Below are positions 44,910 through 53,960 of a DNA stretch of 64,000 nt, piece after piece; position 1 is the stretch's first letter; each line of letters begins with the position of its first letter. The translations under genes were made by a program, and so were the position numbers. Below the pieces are notes generated by a model. The model was not told the origin of the DNA, did not search any database, and saw nothing but the letters and a program-made list of their open reading frames with translations. This stretch comes from Streptomyces hundungensis (GTDB lineage: Bacteria; Actinomycetota; Actinomycetes; Streptomycetales; Streptomycetaceae), in the NCBI RefSeq assembly GCF_003627815.1, contig NZ_CP032698.1, positions 124,001-188,000 of the forward strand, in the 5' to 3' direction.

Positions 44910-46658
44910 ATGAGTGACAGTGCCGTCGTCAGCGACGAGCATGAGTTCCAGCGCGACGTGGTGGCCGGTATCTGCGGCGCACTGGGCGGTACGGGCGTCC
45001 GCACGCGCATGGGGACCATGATGGAGCGCAGCAGCTCCACCAACGTTCTGCTGGCTGTGATGCTCAACGGGTTCGCCCGACGCGCGGCCGGGCAGCCCCT
45101 GTCGGATCTGGAAGCCGTCTTTACGGACGTCTTCTCCCGTGCCGGTTTCACTGCCGGCGAGCTCAACGAGATGGGACAAGCTTTCTCCAGCGCGGAGCCG
45201 GAGGTCCGCGAGCGGCTCTTCCCCGGGCGTTTCTCCGCTCTGGGCATGGAGGACTCCTACGGTCTCGCCGACCTGCGAGCCGATCTGCCGCAGCTGGGCA
45301 GGGATTTCCTCGCCACGTGCAGCAACATCCGGGCGGTGGACGCCACCCGCCTGACGGGTCCTCTCGGTGACGATGCAGAAGCACAGGCCGTGCGGGAGAT
45401 GGCCGACCCCGAGCCCAGCGCGGCCTTCCTGCAGGAGACCGCCGACAAGGGATGGGGGCTGGTCTGCATGGGGCTGCCCCTCGACCACCCCACTGCCGCG
45501 ACCGCACGATCCGGCGGCTCGGGCACGTACTGGGTGTCGCTCGACTACCTCACATGCCATCGTGAGTCGAACGAGTGGGGCAAGGACGAACCCAAGTTTT
45601 CGCTGGCCCTGTGCGACGGGGATACTCAGCGTCGCTACGTAAGCGAGCAGTTCAGCATGAACACCGGCTATACCCGCGCCTTCGAGCCGAACCGGCTGTG
45701 GAACACCACGGTGGCCAATGGCGGCCTTGCCGTGACGGTCGACGCCTGGGAGATGGACCACGGTGGGGGTGACGAGAAGGCCCTATTCATCATCGACGAG
45801 ATTCTCAAGATCCTGATGGATGAGCTGTCGATCGACACCTGGAAGGGCATGGTCGAGACCGTCATCGGTGAGCTGACGGGCGTCGGAGTGCCTCCTGCGG
45901 CCGTAGCGATGTTCGCAATGATTCTCACCTTCCTCAGGCAGATCCTGACGAACCAGGACGATCACATCGGCACCTACTCACTGCTGGTGCCCGAGCCGGT
46001 ACTGATGCTGCAGAAGCAGATCCAGGACACCCTGCGCAATCCCCCGCCCGAGGGAGTGGTGCGCAAGATCGCTGCACTGGTCCGCACCAGCGAGAACCTC
46101 GTGGAGATGCTTCTACGCATGGGCGCCTATCGGACCTCCAAGCGGGCACTCGTCTTCGACGCGGGCAGCGACGGGAAGTGGGAGATCGGCTTCCTGATGC
46201 TGCCCGACGCCTCGAGCCAGGTCACCGGCCTGCCCGCCAGAGTGCGGCTGGAATCCGTCTCCAGCCGCAGGTTCGCCACCATCCACGGCCCCTATAACGA
46301 CAACGGCCCCTCCATTCGACAAGAGGGCTGGTACAACGCATCACACCAGCGGTGGGAACTCGACCGCCTCAGCGGTGACCTGCACAAATTCACCTCCGTC
46401 TACTCCCCTTCCCGCGTCATGTCGATCCACGGCCCGTACCCCGGCAACGCCCCCGACATCAATCTCTGGACCTGGAGGGACGCCTCTCACCAGAAATGGC
46501 GTCTGCTCCCCGTCGCCCAGGACGAGTACTTCATCGTGTCCGACTACCGCGGTGGAGCAATCAGCGTCACCAACGCCTCCACCGATAACGGCGCCAAGCT
46601 GTGTCACCACGGTCTGCAAGGCCACCGCAACCAGCTCTGGAGGATCCTCGGAGCGTAG
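44910..46658 (+). CDS. Large protein with C-terminal ricin-type beta-trefoil
   Basis: A 582-residue protein. The last 140 residues carry ricin-type repeats with the typical Q-x-W endings: ASHQRWELDR, ASHQKWRLLP and GHRNQLWRIL. Beta-trefoil lectins of this kind bind sugars. The first 430 residues have no family I recognise. They contain a helical part (about 10-110), a beta-rich part (GTYWVSLDYLTCHRESNEWG, VTVDAWEMDHGGGDEKALF) and a hydrophobic helix near 335-355 (GVPPAAVAMFAMILTFL). There is no signal peptide. ATG 44910 is chosen because GGGGAGG lies seven bases upstream; the ATG at 44904 is too close to it. It could be a toxin or an adhesin-like protein, but that is inference. Confidence 0.72.
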   Translation: MSDSAVVSDEHEFQRDVVAGICGALGGTGVRTRMGTMMERSSSTNVLLAVMLNGFARRAAGQPLSDLEAVFTDVFSRAGFTAGELNEMGQAFSSAEPEVRERLFPGRFSALGMEDSYGLADLRADLPQLGRDFLATCSNIRAVDATRLTGPLGDDAEAQAVREMADPEPSAAFLQETADKGWGLVCMGLPLDHPTAATARSGGSGTYWVSLDYLTCHRESNEWGKDEPKFSLALCDGDTQRRYVSEQFSMNTGYTRAFEPNRLWNTTVANGGLAVTVDAWEMDHGGGDEKALFIIDEILKILMDELSIDTWKGMVETVIGELTGVGVPPAAVAMFAMILTFLRQILTNQDDHIGTYSLLVPEPVLMLQKQIQDTLRNPPPEGVVRKIAALVRTSENLVEMLLRMGAYRTSKRALVFDAGSDGKWEIGFLMLPDASSQVTGLPARVRLESVSSRRFATIHGPYNDNGPSIRQEGWYNASHQRWELDRLSGDLHKFTSVYSPSRVMSIHGPYPGNAPDINLWTWRDASHQKWRLLPVAQDEYFIVSDYRGGAISVTNASTDNGAKLCHHGLQGHRNQLWRILGA

Positions 46659-46734
46659 TGCCCCGGACTGTTGAGCACCGCCTTTAGGTCAGCCGGCCGA
46701 GGCTTCAAGCTGTCTATGAAAGAACGGGAATGAC

Positions 46735-46902
46735 ATGGGTGACGACAACCCGACAGATGAGAACGAAACGAGCACAGGGACGGACTCAGGCGCTGCTGCG
46801 CCCGAGGATCGGCCGACTGACCCGGCGCCCCGCTCAGGACCGCCGCGCGTCGGCGCGGTTCCCGACTCGGTCGTCTTCATCCAGCCCCCGCCGGTCGACT
46901 GA
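46735..46902 (+). CDS. Small acidic proline-rich protein
   Basis: A 55-residue frame starts MGDDNPTDENETSTGTDSG and ends VVFIQPPPVD. It has no helix-turn-helix, membrane segment or cysteine. It begins 76 bp after the lectin-domain gene with a weak GGGAA site, and could be a small partner of it. The last residues contain PPP, which a profilin might recognise, but three prolines are a very weak signal. It may not be expressed. Confidence 0.4.
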   Translation: MGDDNPTDENETSTGTDSGAAAPEDRPTDPAPRSGPPRVGAVPDSVVFIQPPPVD

Positions 46903-47185
46903 CGGTGTTGTCTTGAGGGCAAACCGGCAGTCGAAGCCCTTCCGGGTCCGCGAACCGAAGTCAGCGGGTAACCACGCGGCGCGCCTGTGCTGACCGTGAG
47001 AACATGTGCCGCTTCTGTCGTCCTGTTCCGGCACGGAAGAGGACGACGGAAGCCCTGCAGTGCGTCGTCGTCCCGGGCTTCAGCCATCGCGGCGACCGCC
47101 TACCGCCGCTTCCACGGGTTACAGGGCGTTGCCATCTGGGGCATCGACCTGAACCCTCGGAAATCTCGCCGCGCAAGGAGCACTC

Positions 47186-47365
47186 ATGAAGTACAGAAAC
47201 CGTTCTCTCACCACCGCGTTGCTCGCTGCTCTCCTGGCATCGGCCAACGCATGGGCGGCCGCTCCCGCTTCCGCGACGCCGGAGAAGCGTTCCACCGCCG
47301 CTCGTGTGGCCCCAGTTGATGCCACCGTGGGCGTGTCCGAAAGATCGTGTAAGTCCGTGATCTGA
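47186..47365 (+). pseudogene. Secreted-protein gene cut after signal peptide
   Basis: ATG 47186 has a perfect AAGGAG site. The frame reads MKYRNRSLTTALLAALLASA then ending WAAAPASA, a clear Sec signal peptide. At about residue 49 the sequence passes into the terminal region of an IS256-type element (GTGTCCGAAAGATCGTG near 47332) and stops at 47365. The mature protein's identity is lost. Confidence 0.6.
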
Positions 47366-47414
47366 TGGTTCTGACGGGGCCGGGTGGCCCCGCCGGTCGG
47401 AAAGGCAAGATCGC

Positions 47415-47690
47415 GTGACTGAGCTCCTCATATCCGAGGCGTCGTCCCAGGCCACCGGATCAGTCCCGGCCGGGCAGCTCCTGGCTGAGCAGGTGAATGC
47501 CCTGGTCGAGCAGCTGATGGACTCCGCCGATGCCACGGGTGCTCCGCTGGCCGGGGAAGGCGGGCTGCTGCAGCAGCTGTCCAAGGCCCCGCTCGAGCGG
47601 GCCCTGGAGACGGAGGTGACCGAGCATCTCGGCTATGAGAAGAACGATCCGGCCGGCCGCGGCAGCGGCAACAGCCGCAACGGCACCTAG
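47415..47690 (+). pseudogene. N-terminal fragment of IS256 (Mutator) transposase
   Basis: Ninety-one residues ending [20 protein letters not shown] and SGNSRNGT match the start of IS256-family transposases, in which H-L-G-Y-x-K-x-D-P-x-G and NSRNG are hallmarks. The catalytic DDE part is missing, and the sequence changes to unrelated DNA at about 47690. The GTG start at 47415 is original. Confidence 0.8.
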
Positions 47691-47853
47691 CCTAAGCCCA
47701 GGCCGAGCGATCCGAGCTGGTCCTCCATGCCTTGCGTACGCCTGGTGGACCTCGGTGGTCGCGCTGTTGGTGTCCGAGGCGTGCAATATCGCTTACCGGG
47801 AGCCACCAAGTCCGTGGTGCTCCGGCAGAGGCCGAGCAAGCCATACTGGGGCC

Positions 47854-48221
47854 ATGGCTGAGGTGTCCCGCTTCCTGGTGCCGAACGCGTTCGAGCTTCT
47901 GTGTGAGCAGTACGCGAGGCGGCTCCCTGCCCGCCTGGAAGACCTACAGGGTCCTGCCCACGGCATGGTCGATCTGCCATTGCACGTCGTCTGGTCGGGG
48001 CGCCGCTCCTACGACCTGACCGGCCCGTAAAACAGCGGATGGGCCTGTACCGGACGGTCCTGGCCGAGGGCCAGCGCCAGGATCTGGTCGACTTCCTCAA
48101 CCGGGACCTGCTCATCGCCCAGTGGCCGGTGCTCCGGACCTTGATCAGCCGCCCGATCCGGCACGTGTGGGAAGCCGCCTTCCCCGACCTGGCCGCCGTC
48201 CGTACCGTGCAGGCCGCATGA
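47854..48221 (+). pseudogene. Frameshifted partner gene of AbiE-type toxin
   Basis: ATG 47854 (MAEVSRFLVPNAFELLCEQY) reads to SYDLT near 48020. One base appears missing there, and the next frame continues KQRMGLYRTVLAEGQRQD to a stop at 48221. The stop overlaps the following AbiEii-like start as ATGA. I recall this pair as common in Streptomyces. The upstream protein may be the antitoxin or an accessory factor, but I cannot assign it to a named family. Confidence 0.5.
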
Positions 48222-48560
48222 ACCTGAGCGACCTGCACCGCCGGCTCCTCGCCGACGTCCTGGACATCGGCGCTCCCTACCCCCTGGTCATCACCGGCGG
48301 CTACGCCGTCCAGGCCCACGGCCTGGTGGAGCGCCTCAGTCAGGACCTCGACGTGGCCACCGAGAACCCCGCCCCCATCGCCGAGATCGTCGAAGCAGTC
48401 AGCGCCGGACTCACACAACGCGGCTGGACCGTCCGGCAAATCGAGACGGGCCCTCTGTCCGGCCGCCTCATCGCCACCGACCCGACGACGGGCGAGGAAT
48501 GCGAGGTGGACATTCTCAAGGAGGCGTTCTGGGCCCCGCCCACCGTCACCGAACACGGAC
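48218..48560 (+). pseudogene. Truncated AbiEii/AbiGii-type nucleotidyltransferase toxin
   Basis: The frame starts MNLSDLHRRLLADVLDIG and shows the nucleotidyltransferase signature: VITGGYAVQAHGLVERLSQD then LDVAT, with GG and D-x-D metal ligands. It continues to ILKEAFWAPPTVTEHGP near residue 112 and is then joined to LysR sequence. The C-terminal half of the toxin is missing. In type IV toxin-antitoxin systems such proteins arrest growth; this copy is unlikely to be active. Confidence 0.7.
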
Positions 48561-49204
48561 CGGCTCGCCGCACGCGGGGTCACCGGCCGGCTCCGTATCG
48601 GCATGATGCCGTTCAACGTCGCCGACCTCCACGCCTACTGGAAGGCTTTCCGGACGCGGCACCCCCAGTGGGAGCTGGAGGTACGACAGTTGGTGTATCT
48701 CGACCCGTTCGCCCGGCTTCGCAGTGGCGAGTTCGACGTTCTGGTCCTCTGGCCGCCCATCGAGGAGCCGGACTTCACCGTCGGCCCGACCCTGATGAGG
48801 GATCCCCGGATCCTCGCCGTGACCGCTGAACACCCGCTCGCACAGCGCAGCTCGGTACGGCTGGAAATGTGTTCGCCGACTTCCAGCACGCCATGCCGTC
48901 CGACCTTCCCGACTACTGGGTCAACGGCTACTTGCCCTTCAACACACCGCGGGGGCGACTGATCGAGCGTGGTCGACCCACGACCAACGCCGAAGACATG
49001 ATCAACCAGGTGGGGATGGGAGAGACCATCCACAGCTTCCCCAGTCACGTGACCCGGCACTGGGGCATGCCGAACATCAGCTGGGTCCCCGTCCCCGAAC
49101 TGGCGGCCCTGTCCTACGCCCTCGTCTGGCGGACCGAGTCCGAGAACGACGCGATCCGCGCCCTCGCCGACACGGTCCGCGAACTCGGCACGTTCCAGTT
49201 CTGA
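48550..49204 (+). pseudogene. LysR-type regulator fragment with frameshift
   Basis: From the fusion point the sequence reads GVTGRLRIGMMPFNVADLH, the usual start of the LysR effector domain. FDVLVLWPPIEEPDFTVGP and ILAVTAEHPLAQ follow. Near 48868 one base is gained or lost, and the frame FADFQHAMPSDLPDYWVNGY carries on to the stop at 49204. The DNA-binding domain is absent because the 5' part has been replaced by the AbiEii fragment. Confidence 0.75.
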
Positions 49205-49309
49205 CACGCCGCCCGGGTGCTCGGGGGCAGTGCCTGGAGAGCAGTCCGGACCGCTCCCCTGCGCGCCGGAGCCCGCGACCGTACGTCGGTCGCCGGCCAC
49301 CGTGCCCCG

Positions 49310-50092
49310 TCACCGGACCGCCAGACACGTCGACCGCTGGGCGACCTCGTCGATCGCGGCGGCCACAATGTCGGCATCCCGGGCGAGGACGCGCGCCGGA
49401 CGGCCATTCGCGGTCGCGAACACCGTCACCTGGGCATTGTCCGCCGCGGCCCGTACGGCTGCCCCCAGCATGCGCGTTCGGTCCTGGGACGCCCCGGGGT
49501 GGCCGCCGCCCCCGACCACGAAGGTGGTCGGACAACGCAAGGCCGCGAAATCGGCCGCGAGTTCACCGTTCACCTCGTCTATCGCGATGACGGCTTCCGC
49601 CCTCTGCTGGGGGGACAGCCCGGGGGCGCCGCCGAGCCCGGCCACGACGCGCGTGAGCCGGCCCGATCCGCGGAAGGCTGCGCGTACCCGGTCCTTGCCG
49701 GCCTCGTCGAGCAGCGAAACCGGGTAAGCGCCGTCGATGAGGGCCAAGCCGCCGACGAGCTCCGGGTACTCCGCCGCGTAACACACGGCGATCGTCGCGC
49801 CGTGGGACCAGCCGACCAGGATCGGCTGCCGCAGCACCGTTGCCTCGATCACCCGGTCCACGTCATCGATTGCGTCACGCACCGAGAAGTCCGCGGAAGG
49901 ACCCGACCCGCCGCTCGCACGGTCGTCGAACGCGATGGTCCGGTATCTGCCGCCCAAGCGGTCGATAACCCGGTTCCACTGACGCCGTGTGGAGAAACCC
50001 CCGTTGAGGAAGAGCAGCGGGGGCCCATCGCCCAAGGAGTCGACACCGCGCAGGCGGATGTCCACTGCCGCGACCGTGAAATCTCGTGACAT
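49310..50092 (-). CDS. Alpha/beta hydrolase
   Basis: A 260-residue hydrolase. The oxyanion segment is LFLNGGFSTRRQWN, the strand-turn FDDRASGGSGPS follows, and the nucleophile elbow is VGWSHGATIAV near residue 100. The catalytic Asp probably sits in ALIDGAYPV or after the cap; no clear C-terminal catalytic His motif is visible, since the tail (FATANGRPARVLARDADIV) lacks the usual GH-x-x motif. The enzyme may therefore be inactive or use another geometry. ATG 50092 is chosen. It is followed downstream on the same strand only by decayed LysR DNA. Confidence 0.75.
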   Translation of the reverse strand: MSRDFTVAAVDIRLRGVDSLGDGPPLLFLNGGFSTRRQWNRVIDRLGGRYRTIAFDDRASGGSGPSADFSVRDAIDDVDRVIEATVLRQPILVGWSHGATIAVCYAAEYPELVGGLALIDGAYPVSLLDEAGKDRVRAAFRGSGRLTRVVAGLGGAPGLSPQQRAEAVIAIDEVNGELAADFAALRCPTTFVVGGGGHPGASQDRTRMLGAAVRAAADNAQVTVFATANGRPARVLARDADIVAAAIDEVAQRSTCLAVR

Positions 50093-50166
50093 ACGAACAG
50101 ACTGTTCCCTTCTCGTAGTTGGCGGGGCTGGTGGCGGCTGGCGGCGGATGACCGTGCGTGGTCGGG

Positions 50167-50733
50167 TCAGCACACGGCGGGCAGGTCGACTTCGAGGGTT
50201 TCTACGACCTCTACGGGCGCGGTGCTCTGCGCGAAGGCAACGAGCCATCGGCCGTCCGCCTTCGTCATGAGGTGGAGCGCGGTGCCCGGGGCAACACCCG
50301 GACACGCCGTCACCAGCGACACCCACCGACGGCCGGCCTCGCTCGACTCCCGGCACCCCCCGCGTCGGCCCCTCCCCTCGCGGTGGCGGGAAAGCAGGTT
50401 GTCCAGCAACTCGCCGTCGCGGGTCACGGGTCTGTGCCGGACCCGGACCATGGCGACGTCCGGGCGGATGAACTGGATGTATTCCGTCTCGAAGGACGAG
50501 GTCAACTGCTGTCCTACCGTGGCGGGCAGCACCCGGCGCGCGAAGACGCCGATCTCGTCGATGCCCGTCAGCGCGGTGCCGTAGGGGATCGACCAGAAGG
50601 CATCGTGCCGGAAGAGTCCCACGAACGCGTCGGGCAGAGCGTTCTGTTGGGCGTGCTCGAACTCGGCGACCAGTGCCACGATGGCGTCCACGTCCTCCTG
50701 GGCAGCGCGGACACCGGCGACTTGTGGCTTCAT
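50167..50733 (-). CDS. SgcJ/SnoaL-like NTF2-fold protein with insertion
   Basis: A 188-residue protein starting MKPQVAGVRAAQEDVDAIV. FEHAQQNALPDAFVGLFRHD and IPYGTALTGIDEIGVFARR match the SgcJ/EcaC branch of NTF2-like proteins, and the closing strand is TALHLMTKADGRWLVAFAQS. Family members are about 140 residues. Here a roughly 40-residue Arg/Gly-rich segment (about 120-155) is inserted before the last strands, possibly a decayed repeat or frame-changed piece. Such proteins occur in antibiotic pathways and as stress proteins. It lies 74 bp upstream of the hydrolase on the same strand. Confidence 0.6.
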   Translation of the reverse strand: MKPQVAGVRAAQEDVDAIVALVAEFEHAQQNALPDAFVGLFRHDAFWSIPYGTALTGIDEIGVFARRVLPATVGQQLTSSFETEYIQFIRPDVAMVRVRHRPVTRDGELLDNLLSRHREGRGRRGGCRESSEAGRRWVSLVTACPGVAPGTALHLMTKADGRWLVAFAQSTAPVEVVETLEVDLPAVC

Positions 50734-50872
50734 AGAGGCTTCCTCAGTGGTAGTCGGCGGCCGATTTCCGGACGAGCGATGCCGTGGTCTCGGCCTTGGA
50801 GAGATCGGTGGAAGTTCCGTCGGCCGGCCCGGCGGACGCGGGCCGGCCGACGGGAACCCGGACGTGACGGCG

Positions 50873-52096
50873 TCAGACCGCCGTGCCCCGGGTGCGCCAG
50901 ACCGTGATCGTGGTGATCAGGCCGACCGCCGCCGCGCCCCAGAGCGCGACATCGAGGCCGGCGGCGTCGACGGCGAGGCCGCCGAACAGGGCACCGAGGG
51001 CGACGGCCAGATTGAACACCGAAGTGTTCAGAGCGGTGGCGGCCTCGGCCTCGCGGGGCGCCGACTGCAAGATCCAGGTCTGGACGCTCACCGGGACTCC
51101 GCCGAAGGCCAGGCCCCAGCCGATCAACAGCACGATCCCGCCCGCGGGGCTGGTCCCCAGGAGGGGGAAGAGCGCCAGGATCAGGGCGAGCGAACAGCCG
51201 ATCATCATGACCACACGCCGCACGTCGCGGCCCACGACCGCACCGGCGAGGAAGTTGCCCAGGATGCCGGCGACGCCGAACACGAGGAGAAGCGGACCCA
51301 CCATGCTCTGGCTGATGCCCGAGATCTCCCGCAGGGCGGGGCTGACGAAGGTGAACGCCGCGAAGTGTCCTCCCACCAGCAGAAACGTGGTGAGTACTCC
51401 GGTGCGGACGGCAGGGTTGCGGAACTGGGCCGCGAGTGTGCTCAGCCGGACGGGAGCGGATGCGGGCAGGGACGGCAGAAGCAGGAGCAGCGCGACGACG
51501 ACGAAGAGGCCGAGGCCGCCGACGGTGGCGAACGCGGTCCGCCAACTGCTGAACTCCCCGATGAGCGTCCCGGCCGGGACGCCCAGCACGTTGGCAGCCG
51601 TGGCACCGCCGAAGACGAGCGCGGTGGCCCGGCCGACATGCACGGTGGGCACCATGCTCACCGCGATACCGGCCGCGAGCGCCCAGAACCCGCCGATGCT
51701 GATGCCGATGAGGAAACGCGAGACGAGCAGCTCGGTGAAGTCGGAGGTGAGCACGGAAAGCGCGTTGGCGGCGGCCATCAGACCCAGGAGGGCGATCAGG
51801 ACGGTGCGTCGATCGGCCCGCCGGATGAGGACGGGCAGCAGGGGTGCGGTGGCGGACGCGACGAGGCCCGGCACGGTGACGAGCAGTCCGGCGGTCCCCT
51901 CGGACACGTCCAACGAACCACCGATGGGAGTGAGCAGCCCCATCGGCAACTGCTCGGCTGTCACCATGGCGAAGGTGCCGACGGCCACGGCCACCAGGGC
52001 GAGCCATCGGCGCAGGGGCACGGGAGAAGCCGAAGAGTTGGGCTCCGACATCGGTGCGGAGCCGGCAGATCTTCGAGCGGATTCGGCCGTGGACAA
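50873..52096 (-). CDS. MFS drug/sugar exporter
   Basis: A 407-residue major facilitator of the AraJ/CmlR efflux type with 12 predicted helices. VAVGTFAMVTAEQLPMGLL holds the usual first-helix motif, and RFLIGISIGGFWALAAGIAV is in helix 4. The TTG start at 52096 is preferred because AAGGAG lies seven bases upstream, although an internal ATG at 52051 (MSEPNSSAS) is possible. It lies 139 bp upstream of the SgcJ-like gene on the same strand and could share its promoter. The substrate is unknown. Confidence 0.82.
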   Translation of the reverse strand: MSTAESARRSAGSAPMSEPNSSASPVPLRRWLALVAVAVGTFAMVTAEQLPMGLLTPIGGSLDVSEGTAGLLVTVPGLVASATAPLLPVLIRRADRRTVLIALLGLMAAANALSVLTSDFTELLVSRFLIGISIGGFWALAAGIAVSMVPTVHVGRATALVFGGATAANVLGVPAGTLIGEFSSWRTAFATVGGLGLFVVVALLLLLPSLPASAPVRLSTLAAQFRNPAVRTGVLTTFLLVGGHFAAFTFVSPALREISGISQSMVGPLLLVFGVAGILGNFLAGAVVGRDVRRVVMMIGCSLALILALFPLLGTSPAGGIVLLIGWGLAFGGVPVSVQTWILQSAPREAEAATALNTSVFNLAVALGALFGGLAVDAAGLDVALWGAAAVGLITTITVWRTRGTAV

Positions 52097-52161
52097 GGGA
52101 ACTCCTTGAGGGTGTGGTGAGAGAGAAGAAGGTGTGAGTCGGGAACGGGGTAACGCGGGAC

Positions 52162-52819
52162 TCACGGCTGGGGGACGGTGACGGTGTCGCGGGTCCCCCA
52201 CAGGTCGAGCGCCTCGTATTGAGGCCGCCACCGCTGCACGTACACGTGGTGCGCGTGCTTCGGCAGGAGTTGGCGCAGACCGAGACGACGGTCCGCTCGT
52301 CGGCGCCGTCCAGGAGCCAGGGCAGGAACCGCGCCGCACACGGTTCGATCCAGCGGGCATGGGCGCGTTCGAAGAGATCCGACTGCTCCAGGCTCAAGAC
52401 GGCTTGAACCAGCGGAAGGACGGTTTCCTCCTCGTGGTCGAGGTGCTTGTCCAGGCCCGTGACCAGACAGTCGGCGAGCTCCCGCAGGAGGTCCGGCCCG
52501 ATATGGACGTCGGTCAATCCGTCGTCGACCGCTGCGACAAGGAGGACGAGAGCGGCGTGTTCGGCCTCGATCGCCTCCAGGCGCGTCAGATCGAAGCGCC
52601 GCCCTGCCAGGGCCTGCCGCAGCGGCGGCCACAACGCCTGTCCTCAGCGGCTTGGTGAGCGTGCATGGCGCTCTGGAACATCCCCCAGCCCGGGGCCACA
52701 CGCAGCACACGCCGCAGACCGGCACGATGAACAGCGACGGCCCGGGCACCGTGCCCCCTTTTCCTGCGCAGCGCGTTGTGCACCGCGTAGGTCACCGTCA
52801 TGTCGAGCCTCTCGCTCAC
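52162..52819 (-). pseudogene. Hemerythrin-domain protein, two frameshifts
   Basis: Read across three frames the gene makes a HHE-type hemerythrin-like protein. ATG 52819 starts MSERLDMTVTYAVHNALRRK, and the frame changes near 52640. The middle reads EAEHAALVLLVAAVDDGLT and LDKHLDHEEETVLPLVQAV, holding iron-ligand His and Glu. A second change near 52270 gives LLPKHAHHVYVQRWRPQYE to the stop. Hemerythrins bind oxygen or nitric oxide. Both shifts are single-base changes, so the gene is either recently dead or mis-sequenced. Confidence 0.75.
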
Positions 52820-53168
52820 GTCGGTTCAACTCCTGCGCGTCACGGACTGGTCGAGCGTCAGGAACCCGCGACACGAGCCGTCCCCGACACGAACCAGCGT
52901 CCCCCGACGCCACCGAGGGATCAACGCGGACTTCGTGAGCCGATCAATAACACAACGCTTATCGATGCCCCCTCATCCGTTCTCGCGCGCGAAACTCGAC
53001 GACAGGGGGAGCTGCGCGGTCGGTGGCGGCCCCAAGACTTGGCGGCCACGACGTGGTTGTCGTTGTCGCGCGGAGTGGCGCCGCCTCCGGTGTTGTTCCG
53101 GACGTAGTCGCGGTGGTCCTGGTAGACGGCGGCTGGTGTCCCGGCCTATGCCGGAGCGCGGGGTGTGG
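52820..53168. other. Intergenic stretch
   Basis: No gene is supported in these 349 bases. AT content rises near 52945-52960 (CGATCAATAACACAACGC), which may mark a promoter for the hemerythrin gene. No clear hairpin is present. Confidence 0.4.
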
Positions 53169-53420
53169 TCAGCTGTTCAGGGTTGGGCCGGCCACGAGGC
53201 TGCCGTCTCTGCATACGGCACGGCAGCTGAGGACGAAGGCGTCGACGGCGTCGTCCGGTTGGGTGTGGGCTCGGGCGACACCGATCCGGCTGTGGCTGAC
53301 GCCCGTAACGGGTCGATAGACGATGTCCGGGCGCTGATAGAAACGGGCGGTCGCCTCCGCGGTGAGGCTGACGCCCTGGCCGTGGGCGATCGCGTTGAGC
53401 CATTCATCAGCCGGGCCCGG
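53169..53420 (-). pseudogene. C-terminal fragment of a LysR regulator
   Basis: The minus strand reads ADEWLNAIAHGQGVSLTAEA then ATARFYQRPDIVYRPVTG, the end of a LysR effector-binding domain, and stops at 53169. Nothing upstream on this strand belongs to LysR, so only about 80 residues survive. It is a different regulator from the fragment at 48550. Confidence 0.65.
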
Positions 53421-53459
53421 GGGGCACTTCGCTGGAGGCGGCCCCGGGCCTGTGTCCGT

Positions 53460-53960
53460 TCAGGAGACGGTGGGGCTCCGGCGCTCGACGAGGACGACGT
53501 CGCGCCAGCGTCCGTGGTGGCGGCCCAGGCGTTCGCGGGTGCCGACCACGCGGAAGCCGGCCCGGGCGTGCAGAGCGAGGCTGGCGGTGTTCTCCGGGAA
53601 GATGCCGGACTGGACGGTCCAGATGCCGGCGGCATCGGTGGAGGCCAGCAGGGCCTGGAGCAGGGCGAGGCCGAGGCCACGGCCGCGGGCCTCGGGGTGC
53701 ACGTAGACGGAGTGCTCGACCACGCCGGCGTAGGCGCATCGGTCGGAGACCGGCACGACGGCTGCCCAGCCGAGCACCCGGCCTGCGGCATCGAGGGCGA
53801 CCAGGCGGTGCTCGGTGAGCCGGGCGGCGTCGAACGCCTCCCAGCTGGGGGCGGTGGTCTCGAAGGTGGCGTCGCCGCCGTCGATGCCGTGTTGGTAGAT
53901 CGTCAGCACCTGTTCGGCGTGCTCGGGCAGCATCGCCGCGATGGGCACGGGGGTGTTCAT
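53460..53960 (-). CDS. arsN1: GNAT N-acetyltransferase (ArsN1-like)
   Basis: A 166-residue GCN5-type acetyltransferase starting MNTPVPIAAMLPEHAEQVLT. The acetyl-CoA loop is HPEARGRGLGLALLQALL, followed by FPENTASLALHARAGFRVVG, the PAT/Bar-type signature found in phosphinothricin and arsinothricin N-acetyltransferases. Position as the last gene of an arsenic operon (its start overlaps the arsC stop as ATGA) supports ArsN1, which is known to inactivate the organoarsenical antibiotic arsinothricin by acetylating its amino group. General GNAT activity on another amine cannot be excluded. Confidence 0.78.
   Translation of the reverse strand: MNTPVPIAAMLPEHAEQVLTIYQHGIDGGDATFETTAPSWEAFDAARLTEHRLVALDAAGRVLGWAAVVPVSDRCAYAGVVEHSVYVHPEARGRGLGLALLQALLASTDAAGIWTVQSGIFPENTASLALHARAGFRVVGTRERLGRHHGRWRDVVLVERRSPTVS

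Noticed and set aside
46735..46902. Poly-proline ligand for the profilin-like protein
   Set aside because: Only three consecutive prolines are present; profilins need longer runs. The idea is mentioned but not supported.
50681..52120. 479-codon plus-strand frame opposite the MFS exporter
   Set aside because: Asp/Glu/Gly/Arg-rich shadow; the exporter on the other strand has clear membrane helices.
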